NCBI GenBank assembly: GCA_964492135.1
Contig: CAZBJW010000002.1
Span: 1 to 64,000, forward strand
DNA length: 64,000 nt
Direction: 5' to 3'
Origin: CAYGAW01 sp964492135
GTDB lineage: Bacteria > Chloroflexota > Anaerolineae > UBA7937 > B3-Chlor
This document shows positions 8,006-15,150 of the stretch, in pieces (positions within the stretch are counted from its first letter, which is position 1; every line of letters begins with the position of its first letter). The position numbers and the translations under genes were made by a program. A model generated the notes under the pieces. That model ran no database searches and had not been told where the DNA came from. It was given only the letters and a program-made list of their open reading frames with translations.

Positions 8006-9943
8006 CTAGCGTTCGACCGTGAGCACCACTCCCAGGTGATCTGAAGCCATGCTTTGAGGGATGACTAGGTCGCTCAGGGTCAGGTCCGGGGAGGCCCAGA
8101 TATAATCTATCCGCTTGTAAGGATCGTTGGAGGCGTAAGTGTAGCCAGGGCCTGTGCCAACTTGAGCGAAGGAGTCCTTTAGCCCAGCATTGAGGATCAT
8201 CCCTATCTCCGGGTCTCTAGATTGGGCATTGAAGTCTCCCACGATCACCGCCGACGGACGTCCAGCCCAGAACTCTAAGATGGGGGGCACCTGCATCTGG
8301 CGGATGTCACCTTCCTCCTCTGGGTCGTGAAGGTGAGTGGCGATCATGAGGAGTTCCTCCCGGGCTCCCACATCGATTCGAGCCCACAGGTACCCCCTCT
8401 GCAACCTGACGCCCCCCATGGGTAGGAGCGCACTGCCGTGCGCTATGATGGGGTAGCGACTGAGGATGGCGTTGCCCCAGAGGGCGTCGGCGGTGGGCCC
8501 GGAGAGATAAGGCATCCCCAAACGACGGGAGAGCCAGGTGAGCATATCCAAGGAACCGGTGATATACCACCCTCTCGAAACCTCTTGTAAGGCCACTATC
8601 TCGGCCCCGCTCTCTTCCATGACCCGGGCCAGGGCCTCCATCCCCAGATAGCCATCGGTGTCGAACCCCATATGCAAGTTGTAGGTCATCACCCGTACCG
8701 GGAAGCCGTCACCCTCAACCGGGTGGGGGACGCTCCAACTGGCCCATGAGGCCAGCGGAAGCAGCAAGAAGGCCAGTGCTATCCAGAGGGGCGTCCACTG
8801 GAAGGACTGCGAGGTCACCCTCGCTGGCAAGAGCCTGGCAGCGCCGATGGCGCAGAGGGCCATGATCGCCACCGCTAAGGGTGGGATTACCGTATTGCTA
8901 TAGGGCACGTTCAGGTCGTATACGATGTAGTAGCCGAAGACTAGAAGTACGAAGAGAGTAGAGCCGATGCCGAAGGCCACTGTCGTTCGCCACAGCCCCA
9001 GCCGGTCGCCCCATTCCCCAAGGCCAGCGAAGATCAACACCAGAAGCCCAGCGGAGGTAACTTGGCCGAGTAGGACGGAAGCCGCCTCGACTAAGCCCGA
9101 CTGAGGCCAAGCGGTCAGCAGGAGCAAGAGGATACCCAGACCCAAAGCCACCAGCCACCAGCCCCTTGCCAAGCGGCTTGCTATAAGGGTAGCGAAAGCG
9201 ATAGCCCCGGCGTTGGCTAAGACGACCCAAGCGAAGGCCACCGGCTGTGCCCATCCCGTCATGGCCGTGGCTCGGGCCACGTTTTGGAAGATCAGCCCCT
9301 GAAGGAAGAAAAAGGGGAGCAAGCTGAGCAAAGGCAGCGTCGCCAGAAAGCTACCGTCAGTAGCAACCGTGACGCTAGGCCGCATCACCGTCCAAGCGAC
9401 CAGGGTTAACTGGGCTAGCACTATGAGCAGCACAAAAAGCAAGGGAGCGATCGCCAGCCGCCAACTGAGGTCATAGGTTCCCAAGGCTCCGTGGAGCCCT
9501 GTATCCAGAGCGAGACCCAAAAGGATGGCGATAGCGTAGCGGCTGGTGCTTTGTGGCCCTTCTCCTCGAACGCGGCCCAGATAGAGCGGCAAGAAGAGCA
9601 AGAAAAGAACCGTGCCCATTGTCACTAAGACGAGGTCAAGGGAGGAGGTGGTAGAAAGCTGCTCTAAGAAGCGGACAATGGCCAGGCCTCCCGCGGTCAG
9701 GGCCAGCGCAGCCCGGAGCCGAAGTAGCCTATGCAGCGCCGCAGCCAAGAAGGCGGTCAGGAAGACGCCGAAAGCGAAGAGCCCCACGTCGATGGTGCTG
9801 ACTCCGGGCTGGACTCCCAGGTAGTGGACGATGCGCGGTAAGAGGAGGCGGAGGGTCTGCGCGCCGAAAACCACGGTCAGGGCTGGCAGGCCCAGGGCTT
9901 CTACCAGCTCCATCTTCCATAGACGACCGGTTTGCTTTCTCAT
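8006..9943 (-). CDS. polytopic membrane protein with C-terminal endonuclease/exonuclease/phosphatase (EEP) domain
   Basis: 645 residues from ATG 9943, which has GAAGGA six bases upstream. Residues 1 to about 400 form roughly twelve hydrophobic helices. The C-terminal 240 residues are an EEP-fold hydrolase: RVMTYNLHMG at the start, ALQEVSRGW with the metal-binding Glu, IVGDFNAQS with the catalytic Asp/Asn pair, and SDHLGVVLTVE with the terminal Asp-His dyad. All catalytic motifs are present. The domain would act on a phosphodiester or phosphoester at the membrane surface, but the substrate and the side of the membrane are unknown. It stands alone between non-coding stretches. Confidence 0.88.
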   Translation of the reverse strand: MRKQTGRLWKMELVEALGLPALTVVFGAQTLRLLLPRIVHYLGVQPGVSTIDVGLFAFGVFLTAFLAAALHRLLRLRAALALTAGGLAIVRFLEQLSTTSSLDLVLVTMGTVLFLLFLPLYLGRVRGEGPQSTSRYAIAILLGLALDTGLHGALGTYDLSWRLAIAPLLFVLLIVLAQLTLVAWTVMRPSVTVATDGSFLATLPLLSLLPFFFLQGLIFQNVARATAMTGWAQPVAFAWVVLANAGAIAFATLIASRLARGWWLVALGLGILLLLLTAWPQSGLVEAASVLLGQVTSAGLLVLIFAGLGEWGDRLGLWRTTVAFGIGSTLFVLLVFGYYIVYDLNVPYSNTVIPPLAVAIMALCAIGAARLLPARVTSQSFQWTPLWIALAFLLLPLASWASWSVPHPVEGDGFPVRVMTYNLHMGFDTDGYLGMEALARVMEESGAEIVALQEVSRGWYITGSLDMLTWLSRRLGMPYLSGPTADALWGNAILSRYPIIAHGSALLPMGGVRLQRGYLWARIDVGAREELLMIATHLHDPEEEGDIRQMQVPPILEFWAGRPSAVIVGDFNAQSRDPEIGMILNAGLKDSFAQVGTGPGYTYASNDPYKRIDYIWASPDLTLSDLVIPQSMASDHLGVVLTVER

Positions 9944-10640
9944 GATGCATCCTTCAGTGATACCTACATCTTGCAGATAGATGGCAAATCCTACCCCTAT
10001 GTGTTTGACTACCAGCATACTCCCAAGTGAAAACGTCGTCAACCCCAAGGGGAGTACTTCGAGCCCTATGCCCCAGCGCTTGAGGTCCTCCCGTGCCGTC
10101 TACCAGCTCTTTTCCCTTCATCGCTCCGATCGGATGTCTATGTCTCCCCAGGCCCAGAGGATCACCGCGGCGATGAAGTCGTTGTAAGGCTCACGGTGTC
10201 CTGAACGGGAGGCCACTTCCCGGAGAAGAGGACTTCCATGCTAGGCGAACACCAACTCCAGCGTGTGCGCCTTTATTCTGAACACCGCCGGGGGTATTTA
10301 ACATACAAAGAACCTGCCAACGGAAACGTGTAGTACAATCTCGCTCTTTGCCTCTCAACCTCGACCTTCTCCACGAAGCGCTGTAGGAGAAACCTCTGAG
10401 CCTTGACGCTTTGGCTGTTCAGAGTATCGTGCATTTCGTCCACGATTTGCCTCAGGGTCTAGGGCTCAATCTCAATACGGCTCTCTTCCTTGTGAACCAA
10501 AAGAGACGGGAGTTGCACCGAAAGCGACCGTCTCTAAGCCTCGCGCTACAACAAGCGTTCTCTGCCAGCCTCCGAGCTTTCCCTCTCCGTCAACTTCAAG
10601 AGGGCTTCTATCCACCGCCCAACCGCTGAAAAGGATGGCC
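9944..10640. other. about 700 bases without a recognisable gene
   Basis: No frame here has a ribosome site and a recognisable product. On the plus strand near 9955-10200 there are short stretches with coding-like composition (for example YILQIDGKSYPYVFDYQHTP near 9960) broken by stops. They may be the remains of an older gene, but I cannot name it. Confidence 0.4.
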
Positions 10641-10647
10641 CAGCAAT

Positions 10648-10658
10648 TGTGGTATAAT
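10648..10658 (+). promoter_or_regulatory. extended -10 promoter for the AGPS-like gene
   Basis: TGGTATAAT (10650-10658) is a perfect extended -10 element (TG-N-TATAAT). There is no good -35 box at 17 bases. It predicts a transcript start near 10665, which rules out the ATG at 10635 and supports ATG 10695 as the start of the following gene. The same TGTGGTATAAT string precedes the penicillin-binding-protein gene at 26321-26330. Confidence 0.65.
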
Positions 10659-10694
10659 GAGCCAGGATTCCGCGAAAAGGCCTGCAAGAAGACG

Positions 10695-12362
10695 ATGGAG
10701 AGGAAGGAAAAGAAGTGGTGGGGTTGGGGCCTTCTGGATAAGCGATACCCCTTGGAGGAGAGACCCAACTTCTGGCCCTATCTGTGGGAGAGGCTGGGCG
10801 GGGAGGGTCCAAAGCCCTCGCCAGTAGTAAGGCTCTCTCAGATTCTTCTCCCTGAACCTCGCATGGCCCTTGCTCTTCGGGCTTCGATGGAAGGAATCGT
10901 CAGGCAAGGGCATCTATCCCTAGATCCAAGGTCGAGAATCGCTCACAGCCTGGGACAAGGTTACAAAGACTTGGTTCGTCTGAGAAGAGGAGAGATAACA
11001 AACCCCCCGGATATGGTAGTGCATCCAGGGAGCGAGGAGGATATCATTCGCCTGGTTCGGTTAGCCGTTGAGAATCGATGCGCCATCGTCCCCTACGGCG
11101 GTGGAACGAGCGTGGTGGGCGGGCTGGAATGCGTAGCGGAAGGGCTGAAGGGGGTCATCAGCCTGGATATGAGCCGTATGGCGGAAACAGTTAACATAGA
11201 TCCGATATCCTTGACCGCCACGGCCGAGGCAGGGATTCTGGGCCCCGAACTCGAAGAGGCCCTGAACGCAAATGGCTACACCTTGGGCCACTTCCCCCAA
11301 TCTTTTGAGTTCTCTTCCCTGGGAGGCTGGATCGCTACCCGAGCCGCTGGCCAGAAATCGACCAAATACGGCAAGATCGAAGATATGGTGCTCAGCCTGC
11401 GAGTGGTGACTCCAGCAGGGGTAATCGAGACAAGGAAGACCCCAGCCTCAGCCAGCGGCCCCAGTCTGGCGCAACTGCTTATCGGCAACGAAGGAGTGCT
11501 GGGGATAATAACCCGAGCGACCCTGAAGATCAATCCCTTACCTACCGTGGAGGACTATCGAGCCCTTTTGTTTCCTTCCTTCGCGGCGGGAGTTGAGGCA
11601 GTGCGGGAGGTGATGCAAAAAGGCCTCAAGCCTGCTACGATCCGCCTTTCCGATGAGGAGGAGACGAGGTCTCATATCGCCTTGGTCAAAAGGAGCAAGG
11701 GGCTCTCCTCGCTCAAGGAGAGGCTGGGCAGATGGCTCCTGGCCAGAAAGGGGGTGGCGCTGGAGTCCGGAGCTCTCCTGATTCTGGGGTGTGAGGGGGG
11801 GAGGAAAGAGGTCCAAGAGACGAAGGATGATGTACTAGCCATATGTACAAAGTACAATGGCTTCCATCTGGGCCATAGTCCAGGCTGGGCTTGGTACAGA
11901 GAGCGATTTGAACTGCCCTATTTGAGGGAGACGCTTCTCGATCATGGAGTGATGGTGGATACTCTGGAGACGGCCACGACCTGGGAGAATTTGCTCTCCC
12001 TTTATAGAGCGGTCAAAGGAGCCATCGAGAGGGCTATTGACTCCACTGGGGTGAAGCCCTTGGTAATGTGCCATCTTTCTCACCCCTATCCTCAAGGGAG
12101 CTCTTTATATTACACCTTCTTGGCCCATCAGATTCCGGGGCGTGAGGTAGAGCAGTGGCAAGTTGTCAAAAAGGCGACCACCGATACTATCATGAGAGAG
12201 GGTGGCACCCTGAGCCACCATCACGGTGTTGGAATAGACCACGCCCCATGGTTGGAGAGGGAACACGGAACCGTAGGTATAGCGGCCCTCCGGGCGCTCA
12301 AGGGGGCACTAGATCCCCAAGGCATCATGAATCCAGGGAAACTGCTCCCTGGTGACGGATGA
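10695..12362 (+). CDS. alkyldihydroxyacetonephosphate-synthase-like FAD-linked oxidase
   Basis: Flavoprotein of the vanillyl-alcohol-oxidase/FAD_binding_4 family, 555 residues from ATG 10695. The FAD domain carries PDMVVHPGSEEDIIRLV, the flavin-diphosphate loop PYGGGTSVVGGLE and GHFPQSFEFSSLGGWIATRA. These match alkyl-DHAP synthase more closely than glycolate oxidase. The C-terminus has the AGPS-type active-site string TLSHHHGVGIDHAPWL and ends LDPQGIMNPGKLLP. In eukaryotes AGPS swaps the acyl chain of acyl-DHAP for a fatty alcohol, making ether lipids. The stop overlaps the region just before glpD, so the two are co-translated, which fits a DHAP/glycerol-3-phosphate link. A generic 2-hydroxyacid oxidase role remains possible. 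Confidence 0.82.
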   Translation: MERKEKKWWGWGLLDKRYPLEERPNFWPYLWERLGGEGPKPSPVVRLSQILLPEPRMALALRASMEGIVRQGHLSLDPRSRIAHSLGQGYKDLVRLRRGEITNPPDMVVHPGSEEDIIRLVRLAVENRCAIVPYGGGTSVVGGLECVAEGLKGVISLDMSRMAETVNIDPISLTATAEAGILGPELEEALNANGYTLGHFPQSFEFSSLGGWIATRAAGQKSTKYGKIEDMVLSLRVVTPAGVIETRKTPASASGPSLAQLLIGNEGVLGIITRATLKINPLPTVEDYRALLFPSFAAGVEAVREVMQKGLKPATIRLSDEEETRSHIALVKRSKGLSSLKERLGRWLLARKGVALESGALLILGCEGGRKEVQETKDDVLAICTKYNGFHLGHSPGWAWYRERFELPYLRETLLDHGVMVDTLETATTWENLLSLYRAVKGAIERAIDSTGVKPLVMCHLSHPYPQGSSLYYTFLAHQIPGREVEQWQVVKKATTDTIMREGGTLSHHHGVGIDHAPWLEREHGTVGIAALRALKGALDPQGIMNPGKLLPGDG

Positions 12363-12363
12363 G

Positions 12364-14016
12364 ATGAGTGATTTCTCAGCCAGTGTGCGGCGAAAGAACC
12401 TAGAACGATTGTCAAGGGATAAGTTCGACATCCTGGTGGTCGGGGGAGGGATCACGGGCGCAGGGATCGCGCGGGATGCGGCGCTCAGGGGCTTGAGGGT
12501 GGCTTTGGTAGATAAGGGCGATTTTGCTAGCGGCACCAGTAGTCGCTCCTCGAAACTGGTGCACGGGGGACTGCGCTACTTGGAATCCTTTCAACCCCAC
12601 ATGGTCTATGAGTGCAGCCGGGAGCGGTATAAATTAAAGAAAATCGCCCCCCACCTGATCAAGCCCTTGCCCTATATCATGCCTCTGTACAAGGGTGAGA
12701 AGATAGGACCGGGCCTCATGAACCTGGGGATGTGGCTCTACAAGATCTTGGGCTCCTTCAGCCACGTAAAGAGACACAAGATGTTAAAACCAGAGCAACT
12801 CCTGAGGCTGGAGCCGGCAATCCGCGAAGATGGCCTTCTGGGCGGGGTGTTCTTCTACGAATCTATGGTGGACGATGCCCGCCTCACCCTGATGACCATA
12901 ATAGATGCCCATCGACACGGGGCAACAGTCGCCAACTATGCCGGTGTAGTCGCCTTCATCAAGGAGGCGGGGCGAGTGGTAGAGGCTGAGGTAGAGGATC
13001 AACTGAGTGGCTCCCGGTTCCTCTGCCGGGCCAGGATGGTGATCAATGCCGCTGGGCCTTGGGTGGATCGTATCTTGACCATGGATCAAGCCGAGGGGGA
13101 GAGATTGCGACTGAGCAAGGGCATAAATCTTCTCGTCCCTCGTGAGAGGCTGGGCCATAGATGCGCCGTAGCCATGAGGGCGCTCAAAGATCGTCGCTCC
13201 ATATTCGTCTTGCCCCATGGGCCGTGTAGCATCATAGGCACCACTGATACGGACTACGATGGAAGCCTGGAAAGGGTGTACGCCATCAAGGATGACGTAG
13301 ATTACCTACTGGAATCAACCAACAGATATTTCCCCCAAGCCCACCTCGGCTATAGCGATATCCTCTCCACCTGGGCCGCCCTGCGCCCACTTGTGGGCGC
13401 AGGTGGTGGGTGGGTCTACCGGGCCTCCAGAGAACATAAGATCTTCCAGAGCGATTCGGGGCTGATGACCATCGCCGGGGGTAAGATGACCACTTACCGG
13501 TTGATGGCCAAGGGGCTAGTAGATAAAGTTACGAGAATGCTGACCCTGGAACATGGGATTCGACCCCAAAGAGGATGTGCCACCGACCAAGAACCCCTCC
13601 CCGGTGGCGAGGCAGAACCCGCTCGATATCTAGCCTTCACGAGGAAGTTAGAATCCCAAGGGCTGTCCAAGGCTACAGCGGCGCACCTGGTCTGTGCCTA
13701 CGGCACTGCCTATCCTCGCATCCTGGGGACCATCTCAATACAACCTCAACTTCAGGAACCCATCGTGCCTGGCCTTCCATATACCTTCGCCGAGATACCG
13801 TATGCCATCGGCGAGGAGATGGCCGTCACACTTAGCGACTTCATGAGCCGCCGCACCCGTATCCTATACGAAGTCCCCGGGCACGGCCTAGAGGAAGCGA
13901 AGAGAGTTGCCCAGGTGATGGCCGAATATCTAGGTTGGGACGCTCACGAACAGTGCCGTCAAGTTGAACTATACTCCGCCGAGGCGTTGCTCAGCGAGCG
14001 ATGGAAGAAAGAGTAA
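12364..14016 (+). CDS. glpD: FAD-dependent glycerol-3-phosphate dehydrogenase
   Basis: Oxidises sn-glycerol 3-phosphate to DHAP and passes electrons to quinone or another carrier at the membrane face. 550 residues, normal for GlpD. The FAD dinucleotide fold is FDILVVGGGITGAGIARDAA at residue 20. The family signatures SGTSSRSSKLVHGGLRYLE, GPWVDRI and FVLPHGPCSIIGTTDTDY are all present, as is the C-terminal DAO_C helical domain. I chose ATG 12364 with GGTGA eight bases upstream; a GTG at 12352 overlaps the previous stop and lacks a ribosome site. It is paired with the AGPS-like gene. Confidence 0.93.
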   Translation: MSDFSASVRRKNLERLSRDKFDILVVGGGITGAGIARDAALRGLRVALVDKGDFASGTSSRSSKLVHGGLRYLESFQPHMVYECSRERYKLKKIAPHLIKPLPYIMPLYKGEKIGPGLMNLGMWLYKILGSFSHVKRHKMLKPEQLLRLEPAIREDGLLGGVFFYESMVDDARLTLMTIIDAHRHGATVANYAGVVAFIKEAGRVVEAEVEDQLSGSRFLCRARMVINAAGPWVDRILTMDQAEGERLRLSKGINLLVPRERLGHRCAVAMRALKDRRSIFVLPHGPCSIIGTTDTDYDGSLERVYAIKDDVDYLLESTNRYFPQAHLGYSDILSTWAALRPLVGAGGGWVYRASREHKIFQSDSGLMTIAGGKMTTYRLMAKGLVDKVTRMLTLEHGIRPQRGCATDQEPLPGGEAEPARYLAFTRKLESQGLSKATAAHLVCAYGTAYPRILGTISIQPQLQEPIVPGLPYTFAEIPYAIGEEMAVTLSDFMSRRTRILYEVPGHGLEEAKRVAQVMAEYLGWDAHEQCRQVELYSAEALLSERWKKE

Positions 14017-14274
14017 AGATCTTCACTTAGAGGCCATCTTAGCCCCTAATCAACCCAGGCGATATCCACTGGCTTCATGGTGACCGGAGTGATTATGCGG
14101 CACGCAAGCGCGCTCAGCCAAACACCACATCGAAGTATATGCACAAAATACTCCCCGGCGAATCGAATCCCCATCGCCCAGTTATCCACAATGGCAAGCC
14201 CCTCTCGCGGTAAGAGGGATTTCAAGGTGTCCACAAGCACGCCACTCGTTATAGTTCGACATTTTGATTTGCAC

Positions 14275-14400
14275 TCCACACGGGCAAGGGTTCACAGCAC
14301 CGATGAGCATGAAGTTGGCGGGAAAGGTCATGGTGGTCTTGGCCCGGCTGATGGCCACCACCCAGCCCTCCATCGACTTTCGCGAGTTAACCTCTAACTG
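14275..14400 (-). pseudogene. fragment of YifB/ComM-type Mg-chelatase-like AAA ATPase
   Basis: A 42-codon stretch on the minus strand reads QLEVNSRKSMEGWVVAISRA, a short linker, then TFPANFMLIGAVNPCPCG. This is the unmistakable segment of YifB/ComM proteins around the sensor strand and the NPCPCG motif. Nothing before or after in any frame continues the family (full length about 500 residues), so it is a relic. A dispersed-repeat piece begins about 65 bases to its right (14466). The rest of 14017-15017 holds no gene that I can support. Confidence 0.75.
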
Positions 14401-14465
14401 CCCCCTGCTTATACGGGACTCCCCGCCCTGGTGCAACCTGCTGAGGCACAATATCCCTGAACAAG

Positions 14466-14573
14466 CAAATGTTCGGACAGCCCTCTTGTACACTGTCATC
14501 TGCAAGCATTGCCACCCATTCTCCCCTGCTTGAGAAACTCCTCTACCTTGTGTCGGTGTTCGCCTCAACGCAT
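14466..14573 (+). repeat. short dispersed repeat (block 2)
   Basis: About 108 bases beginning AAATGTTCGGACAG, then TTGTACACTGTCATC, AAGCATTGCC, ATTCTCCCCTGCTTGAG, AACTCCTCTACC and ending CCTCAACGCAT. The same ordered strings recur at 25945-26005, 36170-36272, 53859-53961 and, in part, near 62788-62830. Confidence 0.65.
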
Positions 14574-14975
14574 ACCAGATGACCGTGAGGCTCCCTTCCT
14601 GTTGAGACACCCCGGACCTGATACCAAGATCTGTCCCGCTTCACCTACCTTGAGACAACAGTAGTCACCGAACAGCTCCCCGTATGGGGAGGAATAGAGT
14701 TTCCAGGGACAATAGGGGAGGGGGCATCTACCCATAACGGCAAAGGAATGGACGCAAGACCAGAAGCTATGTGTTCGGCATTCTCTCTTCCACGCTGAAG
14801 GCTCAGACCGAAGGAAGGATGCCTCCCCAGCCCCTGGCCCGTTGATGCCAGGACGGGCTGGCTATGCCGAGGTAGGCAGCATCAAAAGGAAAGGAAGGCG
14901 AGAGAGGCTAGATAAGGGATCTGCCAACTCTAGAGAGAGGCGGCTGGAGAGGGAGAACGAGGGAGTTAAAGCAAG

Positions 14976-15007
14976 CCCTGCCTGCCCTGGCACACGGCAG
15001 GCCAGGG
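14976..15007 (-). terminator. probable terminator of the kor-hdr operon
   Basis: An 11-bp GC-rich inverted repeat (CCCTGCCTGCC against GGCAGGCCAGGG, one bulged base, 9-base loop) starts 11 bases after the stop of the last gene in the minus-strand operon. Only a weak T-rich stretch (GCTTGCTTT) follows on the minus strand, so termination may be partial. Confidence 0.6.
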
Positions 15008-15017
15008 AGCCTCGGCC

Positions 15018-15149
15018 CTACGTCTTTATCCGCCGCACGCTGTTGCTCTTACAATTGGGACAAGCCCGTTCCTGGGGTTTATCCTTATCGTAGGGGACGA
15101 TGAACTCGTGACCGCAGCGGAGACATTTGAACTTCGCTTCCTCTGCCAT
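15018..15149 (-). CDS. small zinc-ribbon protein
   Basis: A 43-residue protein, opening MAEEAKFKCLRCGHEFIVPY and closing SVRRIKT. It has two CxxC knuckles (CLRC and CPNC) 20 residues apart, a classic rubredoxin/zinc-ribbon layout. Its ATG lies just after the stop of hdrA, on the same strand, so it is translationally coupled to the Kor-Hdr operon. It could bind Zn or Fe and serve as a small structural or redox partner. The function is unknown; the assignment rests on the Cys pattern and the tight linkage. Confidence 0.75.
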   Translation of the reverse strand: MAEEAKFKCLRCGHEFIVPYDKDKPQERACPNCKSNSVRRIKT

Positions 15150-15150
15150 C

